DNA of 64,000 nt from Pseudomonas putida (GCF_001976065.1 NZ_MNAH01000001.1:595066-659065); one strand, 5' to 3'. Numbered from the stretch's first letter, positions 53,253 to 62,056 are shown. The notes: generated by a model from the sequence alone, not told the origin. A program made the numbers and translations.

Positions 53253-53657
53253 TCAGGCCCGATTGTGTGTCCCGGGCCGAGCGGCCAATTGCGAGCGGGG
53301 CGTCAAGATGGCCAAGGCAACCGTCACGATGAAGAGCGCCGGCACGTCACCTGCCAAGTGCCCCATTTGCCCCGGCTGGGTGACCGTCTGGACGGCCATG
53401 ATTGCTCCGTGTACGGCGCTGGACCACACGGTGAACCAGATCAGGCTCAGATTGGCTAATGGATCACGTGCGGCCAGGATCAAGAACACGCCAAGTGTGG
53501 CGTAGATGCCAACGATCATCATCGGGTAGTCCGAGTGACCGACGTGCCAGGCCCAGCCGGACGGCCAGAACAACATAAGTGGGTAGAGAGCAAGGCACGC
53601 GAGGCCAGCCAAAACCAGAACGACACGCAAATACCTGAGGCGATCGACTAAGGTCAT
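53253..53657 (-). CDS. DUF6632-like four-helix membrane protein
   Basis: A 134-residue inner-membrane protein with about four hydrophobic segments. LYPLMLFWPSGWAWHVGHSD, then MIVGIYATLGVFLILAARDP and IWFTVWSSAVHGAIMAVQ resemble proteins catalogued as DUF6632. The function is unknown. GAGGAGT precedes the start at 53657, and its terminator is at 53051. Confidence 0.75.
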   Translation of the reverse strand: MTLVDRLRYLRVVLVLAGLACLALYPLMLFWPSGWAWHVGHSDYPMMIVGIYATLGVFLILAARDPLANLSLIWFTVWSSAVHGAIMAVQTVTQPGQMGHLAGDVPALFIVTVALAILTPRSQLAARPGTHNRA

Positions 53658-53810
53658 GGCGGACTCCTCTTTGAGCCTGACTCTAATTTGACCCCAAGTG
53701 GGGTAATAACGCCTTCACGGGCTTGGTGGATAATAATCTGCTCAATCAGTTCCGGCAGTAGACCAAGCATAGCTACTCATTTGCTATCGCTCCGTCCACC
53801 GGCTGCTTTT

Positions 53811-53996
53811 GGCCGATTCTGTTGAAAAAGTCGGCCATCGTTTCCACGGTAGAAAAGTACGCGCTTGAGATTGAAATCTTTACTTTCAGCAGAGGATTTC
53901 GGGCTCAGATTTCGCGTAGCAGCGCGCAAAGAACGCATTTTCAGCGGACAGTATGTGGGCGGTCTGGAAGAACCGACTTTTTCAACAGAATCGGCC
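53811..53996. mobile_element. MITE-like element with 24-bp perfect inverted repeats
   Basis: The left arm (53811-53834, GGCCGATTCTGTTGAAAAAG then TCGG) and the right arm (53973-53996) are exact reverse complements, separated by 138 non-coding bases. It lies within a copy of the dispersed repeat, which resumes after the right arm as GATTTCTGCCTGTCACGATG. The outer bases of both arms (GGCCGATT) coincide with the repeat's own sequence. Confidence 0.7.
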
Positions 53997-54060
53997 GATT
54001 TCTGCCTGTCACGATGGGCAGTAATCGATCCTAAAGCGGCCGGTGGGGACAGACAGAAAC
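53997..54060 (+). repeat. Dispersed repeat copy interrupted by the MITE-like element
   Basis: CGATTTCTGCCTGTCACGAT, then GGGCAGTAATCGATCCTAAA. It is a good copy continuing the piece at 53797-53820. From here to 54418 no gene is supported. Confidence 0.65.
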
Positions 54061-54418
54061 CGGCCAAGAGTAGACGTTCGTGATGTGCGGTAAGGGACCA
54101 AATCGCGCCGGAAACGGCTGCTTTAGCATCTGATAGCCCGCAAAGTTGCACTCTGCTTGACCTTCTATTTGCTTTCAACCCCTGCTCTGGATGGCCGAAA
54201 GATCCAATGTGGGTCGCGTCAGCGAGTGCTACCGACCCGAGCTGAAGATCGACAATCAATGAGCACACACCCTTGACCGTCCATCCCGCAGGGTTGTTAC
54301 TCATAAGAACCTTCCAAACGCAGATGCGGAAGAATGGAAGGTCATTTTTTAGGGCAGCAGCGCACATTAGCCGTCTACGATAAGTTGTACCAATGCATGA
54401 AATTCATCAAATGGCCTG

Positions 54419-54814
54419 CTATTTCTCAACCACCCCCTCGATCAAGTAGACGTCTGCCTTCGCAGATCTTTGACGTATCTTTCTCAGCTCCGTGTACTCA
54501 GGAGAGTTGTACCAGGCTTGTGCTTTCTCAACGCTATCGAATTCGATAACCACGCGCCGACGTTTCGGGGCGTCTCCCTCCAATGAGATGGTCTTACCCC
54601 CGCGCACGATGAAGTGGCCACCATAAGATTTGAATGTCGATTCAACATGGGTGCTGTAAGGCTGTATACCCTCGGGATCGGTTACCTCGAATTCCGCCAC
54701 ATAATAGGCATGGGGCAGTACAGCTGCGGCTTGCGCTGAATACAGGAGACTACTGCCAGTCGAGAAAAGTGCCAGCCCCGCCAGTGTTGCAGTAACGACC
54801 TTTGCGAGATTCAT
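54419..54814 (-). CDS. Exported DUF1330-family protein
   Basis: A 131-residue protein with a signal peptide (ATLAGLALFSTGSSLLYSAQAA, abbreviated) and one DUF1330 ferredoxin-like domain: YYVAEFEVTDPEGIQPYSTH, GGHFIVRGGKTISLEGDAPK (abbreviated) and VIEFDSVEKAQAWYNSPEY. Cytoplasmic DUF1330 proteins are common; this one appears periplasmic. The function is unknown. It is at the far end of a leftward series that includes a signal-bearing quinol monooxygenase-like gene. Confidence 0.88.
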   Translation of the reverse strand: MNLAKVVTATLAGLALFSTGSSLLYSAQAAAVLPHAYYVAEFEVTDPEGIQPYSTHVESTFKSYGGHFIVRGGKTISLEGDAPKRRRVVIEFDSVEKAQAWYNSPEYTELRKIRQRSAKADVYLIEGVVEK

Positions 54815-54841
54815 CTATTCATTGCTCCAACTAATACTCGA

Positions 54842-55090
54842 CTGATTAATTCCGACGTTGTCCCAGTCGATGGGCTCCAAGCGCTATCAACGACAGCACT
54901 AGCCCCAGTGCACATACGGATGACCATATTCAGCGTGCGCCCAACCGAGGCTCGCAAGAGAGGCACCCAGCGACCCGCCTAGAAAGATGCTGGTGACGTA
55001 CAAGACAGCCAAAAGAGGCTGGGCGTAATACAGGTTCGCTACCGAGGCTGGCTCTCTAGACTCCCCGGAAAGTCGAGCACTGACCGACAT
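54842..55090 (-). pseudogene. MFS transporter remnant, internally deleted
   Basis: The frame from ATG 55090 reads PASVANLYYAQPLLAVL, the first-helix motif of MFS transporters, directly followed by YVTSIFLGGSLGASLASLGW, which is a penultimate-helix motif. After its stop another frame gives LSLIALGAHRLGQRR, a typical C-terminal tail. About 85% of the gene has been deleted and a frameshift follows. Confidence 0.6.
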
Positions 55091-55476
55091 CAGGGCGCCT
55101 TGGCGCTAAGCTGTACCGGTTGGGTCTCGATTAGCTCCCTGGACAAAATCATGTTCTTTGTCGTGGCTACGTACTTCTGGAAATGAGCAGACGCAATGTG
55201 GCTACGATAAGCCGTCTCACTCGCGTAAACCTCGAAGAAATGAAGTCGATTCGGATGGTCTTTTTCGGCAACACAATAGATCGATATCACACCCGGTTCG
55301 AGGCGTACTGAATCGGCCATCTCTTCTTTGACAGCAGCGTGATAAGCGTCCAGTTGGGCCGGGTCGATAACAATCTGTGCGATTCGCACAACTTTGTCAG
55401 TTGGCTCAGCACCAATGGCTGTCTGCACCAACATGCAAGACAGTGCAAACACACCCAGAAAGGCTGGCATCCGCAT
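55090..55476 (-). CDS. Exported quinol monooxygenase-like protein (ABM domain)
   Basis: A 128-residue protein with a signal peptide (FLGVFALSCMLVQTAIGAEP) and an antibiotic-biosynthesis-monooxygenase domain of the YgiN type. VVRIAQIVIDPAQLDAYHAA, EEMADSVRLEPGVISIYCVA, then NRLHFFEVYASETAYRSHIA and HFQKYV are its hallmarks. These small dimeric proteins oxidise quinols without a cofactor. Its stop overlaps the start of the MFS remnant (TGATG). Confidence 0.88.
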   Translation of the reverse strand: MRMPAFLGVFALSCMLVQTAIGAEPTDKVVRIAQIVIDPAQLDAYHAAVKEEMADSVRLEPGVISIYCVAEKDHPNRLHFFEVYASETAYRSHIASAHFQKYVATTKNMILSRELIETQPVQLSAKAP

Positions 55477-55646
55477 TCAATTCATTCCTGTTCAAGATTG
55501 AAGCCAGAGATTCTACAGCGCCAGCCCTCTAGGCATTCATGAGCGCAGCAGATAACTATTATCAGACGACTGCCTCACGTATCACCTCCTGCCCGCAAAG
55601 ACTTCCTTGAATACGGGCATCGCGGAGAACACATTTGGCCATTTGG

Positions 55647-55832
55647 CTAGTCCTTCACTGCTAAGCGCGCGGCCAATTCGTGGACGGCAGCATGGATGGC
55701 GTCGTAGGTAACGCGGCGACACAGATTGACTATCGTCACTTGGATATGCACATCGCTGGGCTTGGGGGTACCTTTAAGCAAGGCTGTCGCGGCCATCACC
55801 TGACCAGACTGGCAATAGCCGCACGGCCCCTC
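55647..55832 (-). pseudogene. [2Fe-2S] subunit of a molybdenum hydroxylase, C-terminal remnant
   Basis: The minus-strand frame reads GPCGYCQSGQVMAATALLKG, TPKPSDVHIQVTIVNLCRRV, then AIHAAVHELAARL and stop at 55647-55649. It matches the second-cluster domain of CoxS/IorA/PaoA-type subunits (CGYCQSG...NICRCGTY). The Cys-Arg-Cys ligand pair is mutated to Cys-Arg-Arg. The N-terminal ferredoxin domain is absent, and the piece joins the 3' end of the next gene. Confidence 0.75.
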
Positions 55833-56619
55833 AATCGGTCCCTGCCTGATACCGCGCTCTGCCGCTGATTTTTTCCAAGGCCACTAAAATACGCTCAGCT
55901 CCATCCGGCTCACCGGCTGTCTTCAGTTCGCTAGCCACCTGATGCAGCTGCTGCACTGTCAGGCCAACATTCATGCTGATTTTCAGATGAGACTCCAGCT
56001 GCGGCTCTAACCCTGGCATCGCGGCGATGGCCCCTACGGTGGCCAGTTCACGGTCAGTCCATTCAAGGTTGTCGCGGGCGAAAATGTCGCCAAACAGGTG
56101 GCCTTTCAAAAACTGATCAATGGCGGGGGCGAATTCAAACAGCGGTCCTGACACCGGCGCGCCCAACAGCCGGGTTTGATTGTCGGTGCCAAGATCGAGC
56201 AAAGCGCGCCCCGAGGGAACAGGGCCTGGATCGCGCCCCGGCGCGTCATGAATACCCCGTACGGCACGGTCTTCCAGGACTTTCATCAGCAACGACAAGG
56301 CATTGAGGCTGCGCGGGAACCCGGCATAGGCATAGAGCTGAACCAGGATCTCCTTGCTCTCGCTAATCGTCAGCCCGGCATCGAGGCCGCGATTGAGCGC
56401 GTCGTGCAAACGGGACATATCGCCGACCGCCATGCTGGCGCCAATTGGGGCAATTACCTGTTGCTTGGCGGTTAAAGGCTGCTCACTCACTAGTTGTTTC
56501 TCCGGTTCATGGGAGGTATTGGCGCTGGATATCTGGGCCCAGGCGAAACTGACCAGGATTACGAAGCCCAGCGCGCCTAACCGGACATCGCAGCGGTTAC
56601 TTGGCTGGGTACTGTTCAT
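55831..56619 (-). CDS. Exported CMD-family protein with two CMD domains
   Basis: A 262-residue protein: signal-like LGALGFVILVSFAWAQISSA, then two carboxymuconolactone-decarboxylase-type helical domains (about 60-120, LTISESKEILVQLYAYAGFP; about 170-250, WTDRELATVGAIAAMPGLEP). Cysteines of the AhpD type are absent. The start overlaps the cupin gene end by 23 bases, so the two are co-translated. The last codons lie at the junction with the [2Fe-2S] remnant, but the C-terminus looks plausible. Confidence 0.85.
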   Translation of the reverse strand: MNSTQPSNRCDVRLGALGFVILVSFAWAQISSANTSHEPEKQLVSEQPLTAKQQVIAPIGASMAVGDMSRLHDALNRGLDAGLTISESKEILVQLYAYAGFPRSLNALSLLMKVLEDRAVRGIHDAPGRDPGPVPSGRALLDLGTDNQTRLLGAPVSGPLFEFAPAIDQFLKGHLFGDIFARDNLEWTDRELATVGAIAAMPGLEPQLESHLKISMNVGLTVQQLHQVASELKTAGEPDGAERILVALEKISGRARYQAGTD

Positions 56620-57094
56620 CGCTCACTTTCTCCATCCAATTGACGTTGTTACCATTCTTCGTGCCGGTGATAGCCATGTGCGTCATGGCAGTCGATGGCG
56701 CGGCGCCATGCCAGTGCTTGACCCCCGGCGGGCACCACACCACATCACCAGGACGTAATTCCTGCACGACTTTTCCCCATTCCTGAGTACGTCCTACCCC
56801 CGCTGTCACGACCAGATATTGTCCAGCAGGGTGCGTGTGCCAAGCCGAACGAGCGCCAGGCTCAAAGGTGACGTAGACCGCTGAGGTATTGAGGTCGGCG
56901 GTTACGGCAGTCAACGGGTCAACCCGAACGCGGCCAGTGAAATAATCAGCAGGCCCTGTCATCGAGGCTTGCTCTCCCGCACGAGTGATTTGCTGAGTAG
57001 TCGAGTTCTGCTCGGCCGCGGCGGCTGGCCCGAAATACGTGCCCGTGAGCAGCGCCAGTGCGGCTAGGGTTGAAGCGGAGCGTGTGGGCGTCAT
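56597..57094 (-). CDS. Exported cupin-domain protein
   Basis: A 165-residue protein with a signal peptide (TLAALALLTGTYFGPAAAAE) and a metal-type cupin: WHTHPAGQYLVVTAG (His86, His88, Gln92) and LRPGDVVWCPPGVKHWHGA (His127). ATG 57094 is preferred to 57112. Such cupins often accompany CMD-family and quinol-monooxygenase genes, as here. The substrate is unknown. Confidence 0.9.
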   Translation of the reverse strand: MTPTRSASTLAALALLTGTYFGPAAAAEQNSTTQQITRAGEQASMTGPADYFTGRVRVDPLTAVTADLNTSAVYVTFEPGARSAWHTHPAGQYLVVTAGVGRTQEWGKVVQELRPGDVVWCPPGVKHWHGAAPSTAMTHMAITGTKNGNNVNWMEKVSDEQYPAK

Positions 57095-57174
57095 GGAAAA
57101 CTCCTGAATCAAAGTTCAAGTGTGGGGCTGACGTGCAGCGCTTGAGTAGTCGTGGTCGCGTTAACTTTGCATCC

Positions 57175-57663
57175 CTAGTCAACGGAAAATGTCACGCGAA
57201 CATCGTTGCGGCCTAGGGCCTTGGCAAGGCCTGCCGAGTTGTCGATGCGGCCGAGACGGGAATAGGAATAGGACGAGGTAAAGGTTGTATAAAAGACCAC
57301 CAAGGTGTCTGCTCCGTACAAGAGCACATCACCGCTGTGGATGGTTCCTGGCCGGTAGGCTTGGGTGGGTAATGGATGCTGCAAGGTGGCGTACTTCTCG
57401 TTGTTGTGCAGCTCCGTCATGTCCAGGCTGAGCGGCAATCGGGCGACTAGCTCACGAGTGGTCGGGTTGTCTTCAAGAGATATGGCGAAGCGCTGTTGGC
57501 CGACGGTCATCCACATCGTTGTGTTCTCCATGCCTATTGGAGGGCTTGCGATTTCCGTCACAGCGGCGAGGGGGGAAGCCGATAGGGCAAATGGCATCAA
57601 TGTCACCAGCCAGAGGCCCTTCCAGCCTTGGGAGTAATCGGTGCCAAGACTGCGCGTATGCAT
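57175..57663 (-). CDS. Exported cyclophilin-like-fold protein
   Basis: A 162-residue protein with a signal-like segment (GLWLVTLMPFALSASPLAAV) and a cyclophilin-like beta barrel (MWMTVGQQRFAISLEDNPTT, RELVARLPLSLDM, then YRPGTIHSGDVLLYGADTLV). Proteins of this family are not known to be prolyl isomerases; their role is undefined. It lies between the MFS and cupin genes of the same leftward operon, with 80 bases to the latter. Confidence 0.85.
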   Translation of the reverse strand: MHTRSLGTDYSQGWKGLWLVTLMPFALSASPLAAVTEIASPPIGMENTTMWMTVGQQRFAISLEDNPTTRELVARLPLSLDMTELHNNEKYATLQHPLPTQAYRPGTIHSGDVLLYGADTLVVFYTTFTSSYSYSRLGRIDNSAGLAKALGRNDVRVTFSVD

Positions 57664-57688
57664 GGCCTTGCTCCGTCGAGTGGATGGG

Positions 57689-58909
57689 TCACCGGGTATG
57701 CGGCACCGGCGAGCGGGAGGTCAGAAAGGTCAACAAGGCGGCTAGCATCAATAGCGCTGCGCTGGCGATGAAAGTGCTCTGGTAGCCGAGAGTGTCAAAC
57801 AGTACGCCGCCCACGATGGAACCCACTGCGATGGCCAACTGCACGATTGCCACCATCAGTCCACCGCCCGCCTCGGCGTGATTTGGCAAAGCGTGCGCGA
57901 TCCAACTCCACCAGCCGACTGGCGCTGCCGTCGCGATAAATCCCCAAAGCCCCAGCAGCACCGCCACGGCGATAACCCAAGTGCCAGCAGGAATCAGCGC
58001 CAAAGCAATCACGGCCATCAGCAGTGAGATAGTACTCAGGATTCCATACAGGCTGCGTTTCAGCACCACGCCGATCATCGTCGTGCCACAAAAGCCAGCT
58101 ATGCCGATCACCAATAGCAGCAGAGAAAGGGTCGGCACGTTGACCAGGGTGACTGTTTCCAGAAACGGGCGCAGGTAAGTGAACAGCGCAAACTGGCCCA
58201 TAAAAAACAGGCCGCTGGCGGCCATGCCCAGTGCCACCGTGCGATTTTTCAGCAGTTTGAAAACATTGCCAGCACCTGGCGAGCGCTCCTGCGTTGCCAT
58301 ACTTGGCAGGCTGATCCATTGCCAGACCAGGGCAATCAGCGCCACCGGAACCAAGCAGAAAAATGCACCACGCCAACCTACTACTGAACCCAGATAACTG
58401 CCCAGTGGCGCTGCCACCACTGTCGCCAGGGCGTTGCCGCTGTTGAAAACAGCCAGCGCCCTGGGCACCTGAGCGGCCGGAACCAGGCGCATCGCGGTGG
58501 CTGCCGACATCGACCAGAAACCGCCAATCACCACGCCAATCAGGGCACGCCCAACCATGTAGATCAGGTAGTTCGGTGCAAGTGCCACAACGGTGCCCGA
58601 TACAGCCATCAAGCCAGTTAGCGCCAGAAGCAGCGTCTTTCTATTTACGGTGCCGGCGATCCAGCTGATGGACAGGCTGGCCAACACTGCAAACGCGCCA
58701 GAGATGGCAAGCCCTTGGCCCGCCAAGCCTTGGCTGACCTGCAGGTCGTCTGCCAATGGAGTCAGCAGGCTGACTGGCATGAACTCCGATGCGATCAGTG
58801 CGAACACGCACAATGTCATCGCATAAACGCCGCCCCAGTGACCAGCACGCGTGCCTGTTTCGCTGGCTGAGGTGGCGCCCAAGCGGGTATCAGCGCAAGT
58901 GTTATTCAT
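57689..58909 (-). CDS. MFS transporter (DHA1 sugar-efflux type)
   Basis: A 406-residue twelve-helix transporter: YAMTLCVFALIASEFMPVSL in helix 1, SISWIAGTVNRKTLLLALTG in loop 2/3 and GGFWSMSAATAMRLVPAAQV in helix 4, typical of the SotB/AraJ exporters. Its start overlaps the end of the upstream hydrolase gene by 8 bases and has no strong ribosome site, consistent with translational coupling. Confidence 0.92.
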   Translation of the reverse strand: MNNTCADTRLGATSASETGTRAGHWGGVYAMTLCVFALIASEFMPVSLLTPLADDLQVSQGLAGQGLAISGAFAVLASLSISWIAGTVNRKTLLLALTGLMAVSGTVVALAPNYLIYMVGRALIGVVIGGFWSMSAATAMRLVPAAQVPRALAVFNSGNALATVVAAPLGSYLGSVVGWRGAFFCLVPVALIALVWQWISLPSMATQERSPGAGNVFKLLKNRTVALGMAASGLFFMGQFALFTYLRPFLETVTLVNVPTLSLLLLVIGIAGFCGTTMIGVVLKRSLYGILSTISLLMAVIALALIPAGTWVIAVAVLLGLWGFIATAAPVGWWSWIAHALPNHAEAGGGLMVAIVQLAIAVGSIVGGVLFDTLGYQSTFIASAALLMLAALLTFLTSRSPVPHTR

Positions 58910-59972
58910 CGTGGGGTTGATTAGCCTTGGGGGTGCCTGCCGGTTGCTTCAGGTGGTTCTGGAAGAACTGGGTCAGCTTGGCGAAAGGAATCAGATCTAC
59001 CCGGTCATACAGATCGACATGGCCGGCGTTGGGCACAATGACCAACTCTTTAGGTTCACCCGCCAGGCGGAACGCCTCTTCGCTGAACTCGCGGGAGTGG
59101 GCGTTTTCACCTGTGATAAACAACATCGGGCGGGGCGAAATACTCTCGATATCTACGAATGGGTAGAAATTCATGAACTTGGTGCTGCTGCTCAGCGTCG
59201 GGCGGGTGGTCTGCTGGGATGTGGAGTTTGTCGGGGTGAATTCGCCACGCGGGGTGCGGTAGAAGTCAAAGAACTCACGCTGAATGGGGTGGGTGTCGGC
59301 ATTGAGCTCCTGCACGGTGCCGCCGGTATATTCGATCTTGCCGCCTGTGAATTCCACATAACGCTGTTCGGCCGCAGCTGCGATGACCTGCTTGCGCTGC
59401 TCAAGCGTTTGCGAATGCTTGAGACCGTTGCGGTTGGCGGCGCCCATATCGTACATGCTGACAGTGGCGATGGCTTTCATGCGCGGGTCGATCTTGGCCG
59501 CGCTGATCACAAAGCTACCGCTGCCACAGATACCCAGCACGCCGATGCGCTGACGGTCGATAAAGGGCCGCGTGCCGAGATAATCCACGGCGGCGCTGAA
59601 GTCCTCGGCGTACATGTCCGGCAGCACCGCATTGCGTGGCATGCCTTCGCTTTCGCCCCAGAACGACAAATCCAGCGCCAGGGTGACGAAGCCTTGTTCC
59701 GCAAGTTTTTGCGCATACAGGTTGGAGCTTTGCTCCTTCACCGCGCCCATCGGGTGGCCCACGATAATCGCCGGGCTACGAGTGGCGTTGTCCAGACCTT
59801 TAGGGATGAACAGATTACCCACCACATTGAGCTGGTACTGATTTTTGAAGCTGACCTTTTGCACGGTCACCTTGTCACTTTTGAAGAAATTATCTGCACC
59901 GTTGGACATATCGGCTCCTAACGCGGTGAATGAACTGAGCAGAAACCCGAGCATTACGACGAGTCTTTTCAT
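58902..59972 (-). CDS. Exported alpha/beta hydrolase
   Basis: A 356-residue protein with a signal peptide (LVVMLGFLLSSFTALGA) and an alpha/beta-hydrolase fold of the dienelactone-hydrolase-like class. PAIIVGHPMGAVKEQ is the oxyanion region, VLGICGSGSFVISA the nucleophile elbow (Cys or Ser), and VPNAGHVDLYD holds the catalytic His. It is first in the leftward operon hydrolase-MFS-cyclophilin-like-cupin-CMD and divergent from a LysR gene (176 bases), which probably controls it. Confidence 0.9.
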   Translation of the reverse strand: MKRLVVMLGFLLSSFTALGADMSNGADNFFKSDKVTVQKVSFKNQYQLNVVGNLFIPKGLDNATRSPAIIVGHPMGAVKEQSSNLYAQKLAEQGFVTLALDLSFWGESEGMPRNAVLPDMYAEDFSAAVDYLGTRPFIDRQRIGVLGICGSGSFVISAAKIDPRMKAIATVSMYDMGAANRNGLKHSQTLEQRKQVIAAAAEQRYVEFTGGKIEYTGGTVQELNADTHPIQREFFDFYRTPRGEFTPTNSTSQQTTRPTLSSSTKFMNFYPFVDIESISPRPMLFITGENAHSREFSEEAFRLAGEPKELVIVPNAGHVDLYDRVDLIPFAKLTQFFQNHLKQPAGTPKANQPHDE

Positions 59973-60148
59973 GCAGCGACCTTTTCAGAGGAAAGTTAAC
60001 GGCGACGTAGGCAGTTAGCGCGAGGCTTCGCCCTCTTCACGCAGGCCTGGGATGCCAGCTATTGTTGCTGAATATTGAGATTTTGATTAGCTAATGAATG
60101 CTTAATGCGGATATAAGTATGCCTAATCAATAGCCCGAGGCTATCGCT

Positions 60149-61078
60149 ATGGCTAAACACAATTTCAACGATCTGCTGGCCTTTGTGACCGTGGCACGTG
60201 TGGGCAGCTTTACCCGCGCTGCGGTGCAACTTGGGGTGACCCAATCGGCCGTAAGTCAGGTGGTTTCGGCCCTGGAAGCACGTCTAAAAATTCGCTTGCT
60301 TACCCGCACCACGCGCAGCGTTTCTCTGACTACGGCGGGTGAGCGGCTGCTGGAAGCGGTGGGCCATCGCTTTGATGAAATCGAAGCCGAAGTGGAAGCC
60401 TTGACCGAGTTGCGCGACAAACCGGCCGGCACGGTACGGATAACCTGCGGTGACAACATCATCAAGACCACGCTGCTACCCAAGCTGACGCCGCTGCTGC
60501 AGATGTACCCGGATATCAAGCTGGAATTCGATATCAACTATGGCTTTCGCGATATCGTCGCCGACCGCTTCGATGCTGGCGTGCGCTTCAGTGACACGGT
60601 GGCCCAAGACATGATTGCCGTGCCCATTGGTCCGGCTATACGAATGGCCGTAGTGGCAGCGCCAAGCTACTTCGCCCAAAACCCTGTCCCTGAATACCCT
60701 CGCGATCTGGCAGCACATCGCTGCATCGACATACGTTTCCCCACCTATGACGGCATGGACGCGTGGGAATTCGAGCGCCAGGGCAAGAAACTGAAAGTGC
60801 GGGTAGACGGCCAATTGGTATTCAATTCCACCACCCATATCGCCGATGCTGCGGTGAGTGGACTGGGTATCGCCTATCTACCCGAGGATGAGTTTGCCCC
60901 GCATCTAACCGAAGGGCGACTTGTTCGGGTATTGGAGAACTGGTGTGAACCCTTCGGCGGTTTTCACCTGTATTACCCCAGCCGCCGACAACCCTCCCAG
61001 GCGTTTTCGCTGGTCGTTGAGGCATTACGGGTGGACCGCTTGCCACCGGATGACAGCCTGACCGCCTCGGATGCGTGA
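60149..61078 (+). CDS. LysR-family transcriptional regulator
   Basis: A 309-residue regulator: winged helix LLAFVTVARVGSFTRAAVQL, then GVTQSAVSQVVSALEARLKI, followed by a substrate-binding domain (TVRITCGDNIIKTTLLPKLT; DAGVRFSDTVAQDMIAVPIG). Start ATG 60149 lies in the region divergent from the hydrolase operon, which holds several TAAT-rich half-sites (ATTAGC/GCTAAT around 60087). Regulation of the operon at 54-60 kb is inferred from this arrangement. Confidence 0.93.
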   Translation: MAKHNFNDLLAFVTVARVGSFTRAAVQLGVTQSAVSQVVSALEARLKIRLLTRTTRSVSLTTAGERLLEAVGHRFDEIEAEVEALTELRDKPAGTVRITCGDNIIKTTLLPKLTPLLQMYPDIKLEFDINYGFRDIVADRFDAGVRFSDTVAQDMIAVPIGPAIRMAVVAAPSYFAQNPVPEYPRDLAAHRCIDIRFPTYDGMDAWEFERQGKKLKVRVDGQLVFNSTTHIADAAVSGLGIAYLPEDEFAPHLTEGRLVRVLENWCEPFGGFHLYYPSRRQPSQAFSLVVEALRVDRLPPDDSLTASDA

Positions 61079-61328
61079 CCACGACGATTGGAGCGAGTAC
61101 GCGGAGAAACGCCTAGCGTTTGCACGGGACACATGCAGATCGCCGTTCTTGACGAACTGGCGAGTAGTTAACCTACTTAGGGTGCTGACGCACGGTGCTT
61201 AGCAGCGGGATATCAGCAAAGCTTCGAGGGCAATGCGCAGGGTTCTGACTTGATGGGGTTCAAAATGAGGTTTTGACATTTGCAATGTAGGGAATGCAAT
61301 GAGCGTTTACATCGGTAGATGCGCGAGG

Positions 61329-61390
61329 GGCATGTCCGCTTTTGGCCGATTTCTGCCTGTCACGACCGGCTGAAACCGATCCAAAACGGT
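61329..61390 (+). repeat. Dispersed intergenic repeat copy
   Basis: TTGGCCGATTTCTGCCTGTC then ACGACCGGCTGAAACCGATC, identical over about 44 bases to 14153-14197. The remaining bases of 61079-61501 show no supported gene. Confidence 0.8.
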
Positions 61391-61501
61391 CGGTCGCGGA
61401 ATTGCGACCATAAGTAGATATCGTGGTACAAACAGTGCCGAGCAGAGATGGGCAGCCATCCCACTGCTTGTGGGGTGTTATCAACGACAAGGAGTCCGTT
61501 C

Positions 61502-61939
61502 ATGAAGATGAACACATTAGTTCCAGAGATGATTGTCTCTGACTTAAAACGAAGCTTAGATTTTTACTGCCTGATTCTGGGCTTCAAAATTGAATACGAA
61601 AGGCCTGAGGACAAGTTCACTTTCCTGTCCTTTCAAGGGAGCCAATTGATGCTGGAGCAGGATGACTTGGAAGAGTCTCCATGGCGTGTTGGCCCTCTAT
61701 TATCACCCTATGGCCGAGGGATGAATCTTTCGATCCAGTGCTCTGATACCAAAGCTTTGGCTAGGACCATCGAAGATGCTGGTATTGAATTGCGCAGACC
61801 CATTGAAGAGTGCTGGTACCGAGATAAAGAGCGCCTGCACGGAGAGCTTAATTTTTTGGTGCTTGATCCAGATGGCTATCTGTTGCGGTTCACTCAGAGC
61901 TTAGGTTTCAGAGCAGTCGAGCATCAAGCAATAGCCTGA
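61502..61939 (+). CDS. VOC-family protein (bleomycin-resistance-like)
   Basis: A 145-residue single-module glyoxalase-fold protein: VPEMIVSDLKRSLDFYCLIL, LMLEQDD and LVLDPDGYLLRFTQ, with Glu-type metal or ligand positions. It may bind a drug or act on a small metabolite; the Gly-His-rich site of lactoylglutathione lyase is absent. ATG 61502 has AAGGAG ahead; the open frame extends back to 61448. Lower G+C than most neighbours suggests recent acquisition. Confidence 0.88.
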   Translation: MKMNTLVPEMIVSDLKRSLDFYCLILGFKIEYERPEDKFTFLSFQGSQLMLEQDDLEESPWRVGPLLSPYGRGMNLSIQCSDTKALARTIEDAGIELRRPIEECWYRDKERLHGELNFLVLDPDGYLLRFTQSLGFRAVEHQAIA

Positions 61940-61978
61940 ACAAGTGACGTTGCATAGCGCGATTCTGAGCATTTCAAC

Positions 61979-62020
61979 GACCGCTTCTGGCCGATTACTG
62001 CCGGATGCCAAGGACAAAAA
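61979..62020 (+). repeat. Short dispersed repeat copy
   Basis: CGCTTCTGGCCGATTACTGC, truncated before the second half, immediately before the terminator at 62021. Confidence 0.45.
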
Positions 62021-62040
62021 AGCCCGCTCAATAGCGGGCT
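62015..62040 (-). terminator. Intrinsic terminator (minus strand)
   Basis: AGCCCGCT / AGCGGGCT with loop CAAT; on the minus strand it is followed by six T. It probably ends the transcript of the universal stress protein gene and the unassigned frame below it. Confidence 0.85.
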
Positions 62041-62056
62041 TCGTAAACGGCTTTTC

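Noticed and set aside
53777..54367. A 196-codon minus-strand frame as a gene
   Set aside because: It spans the MITE-like element and a dispersed repeat, has no ribosome site and no family features.
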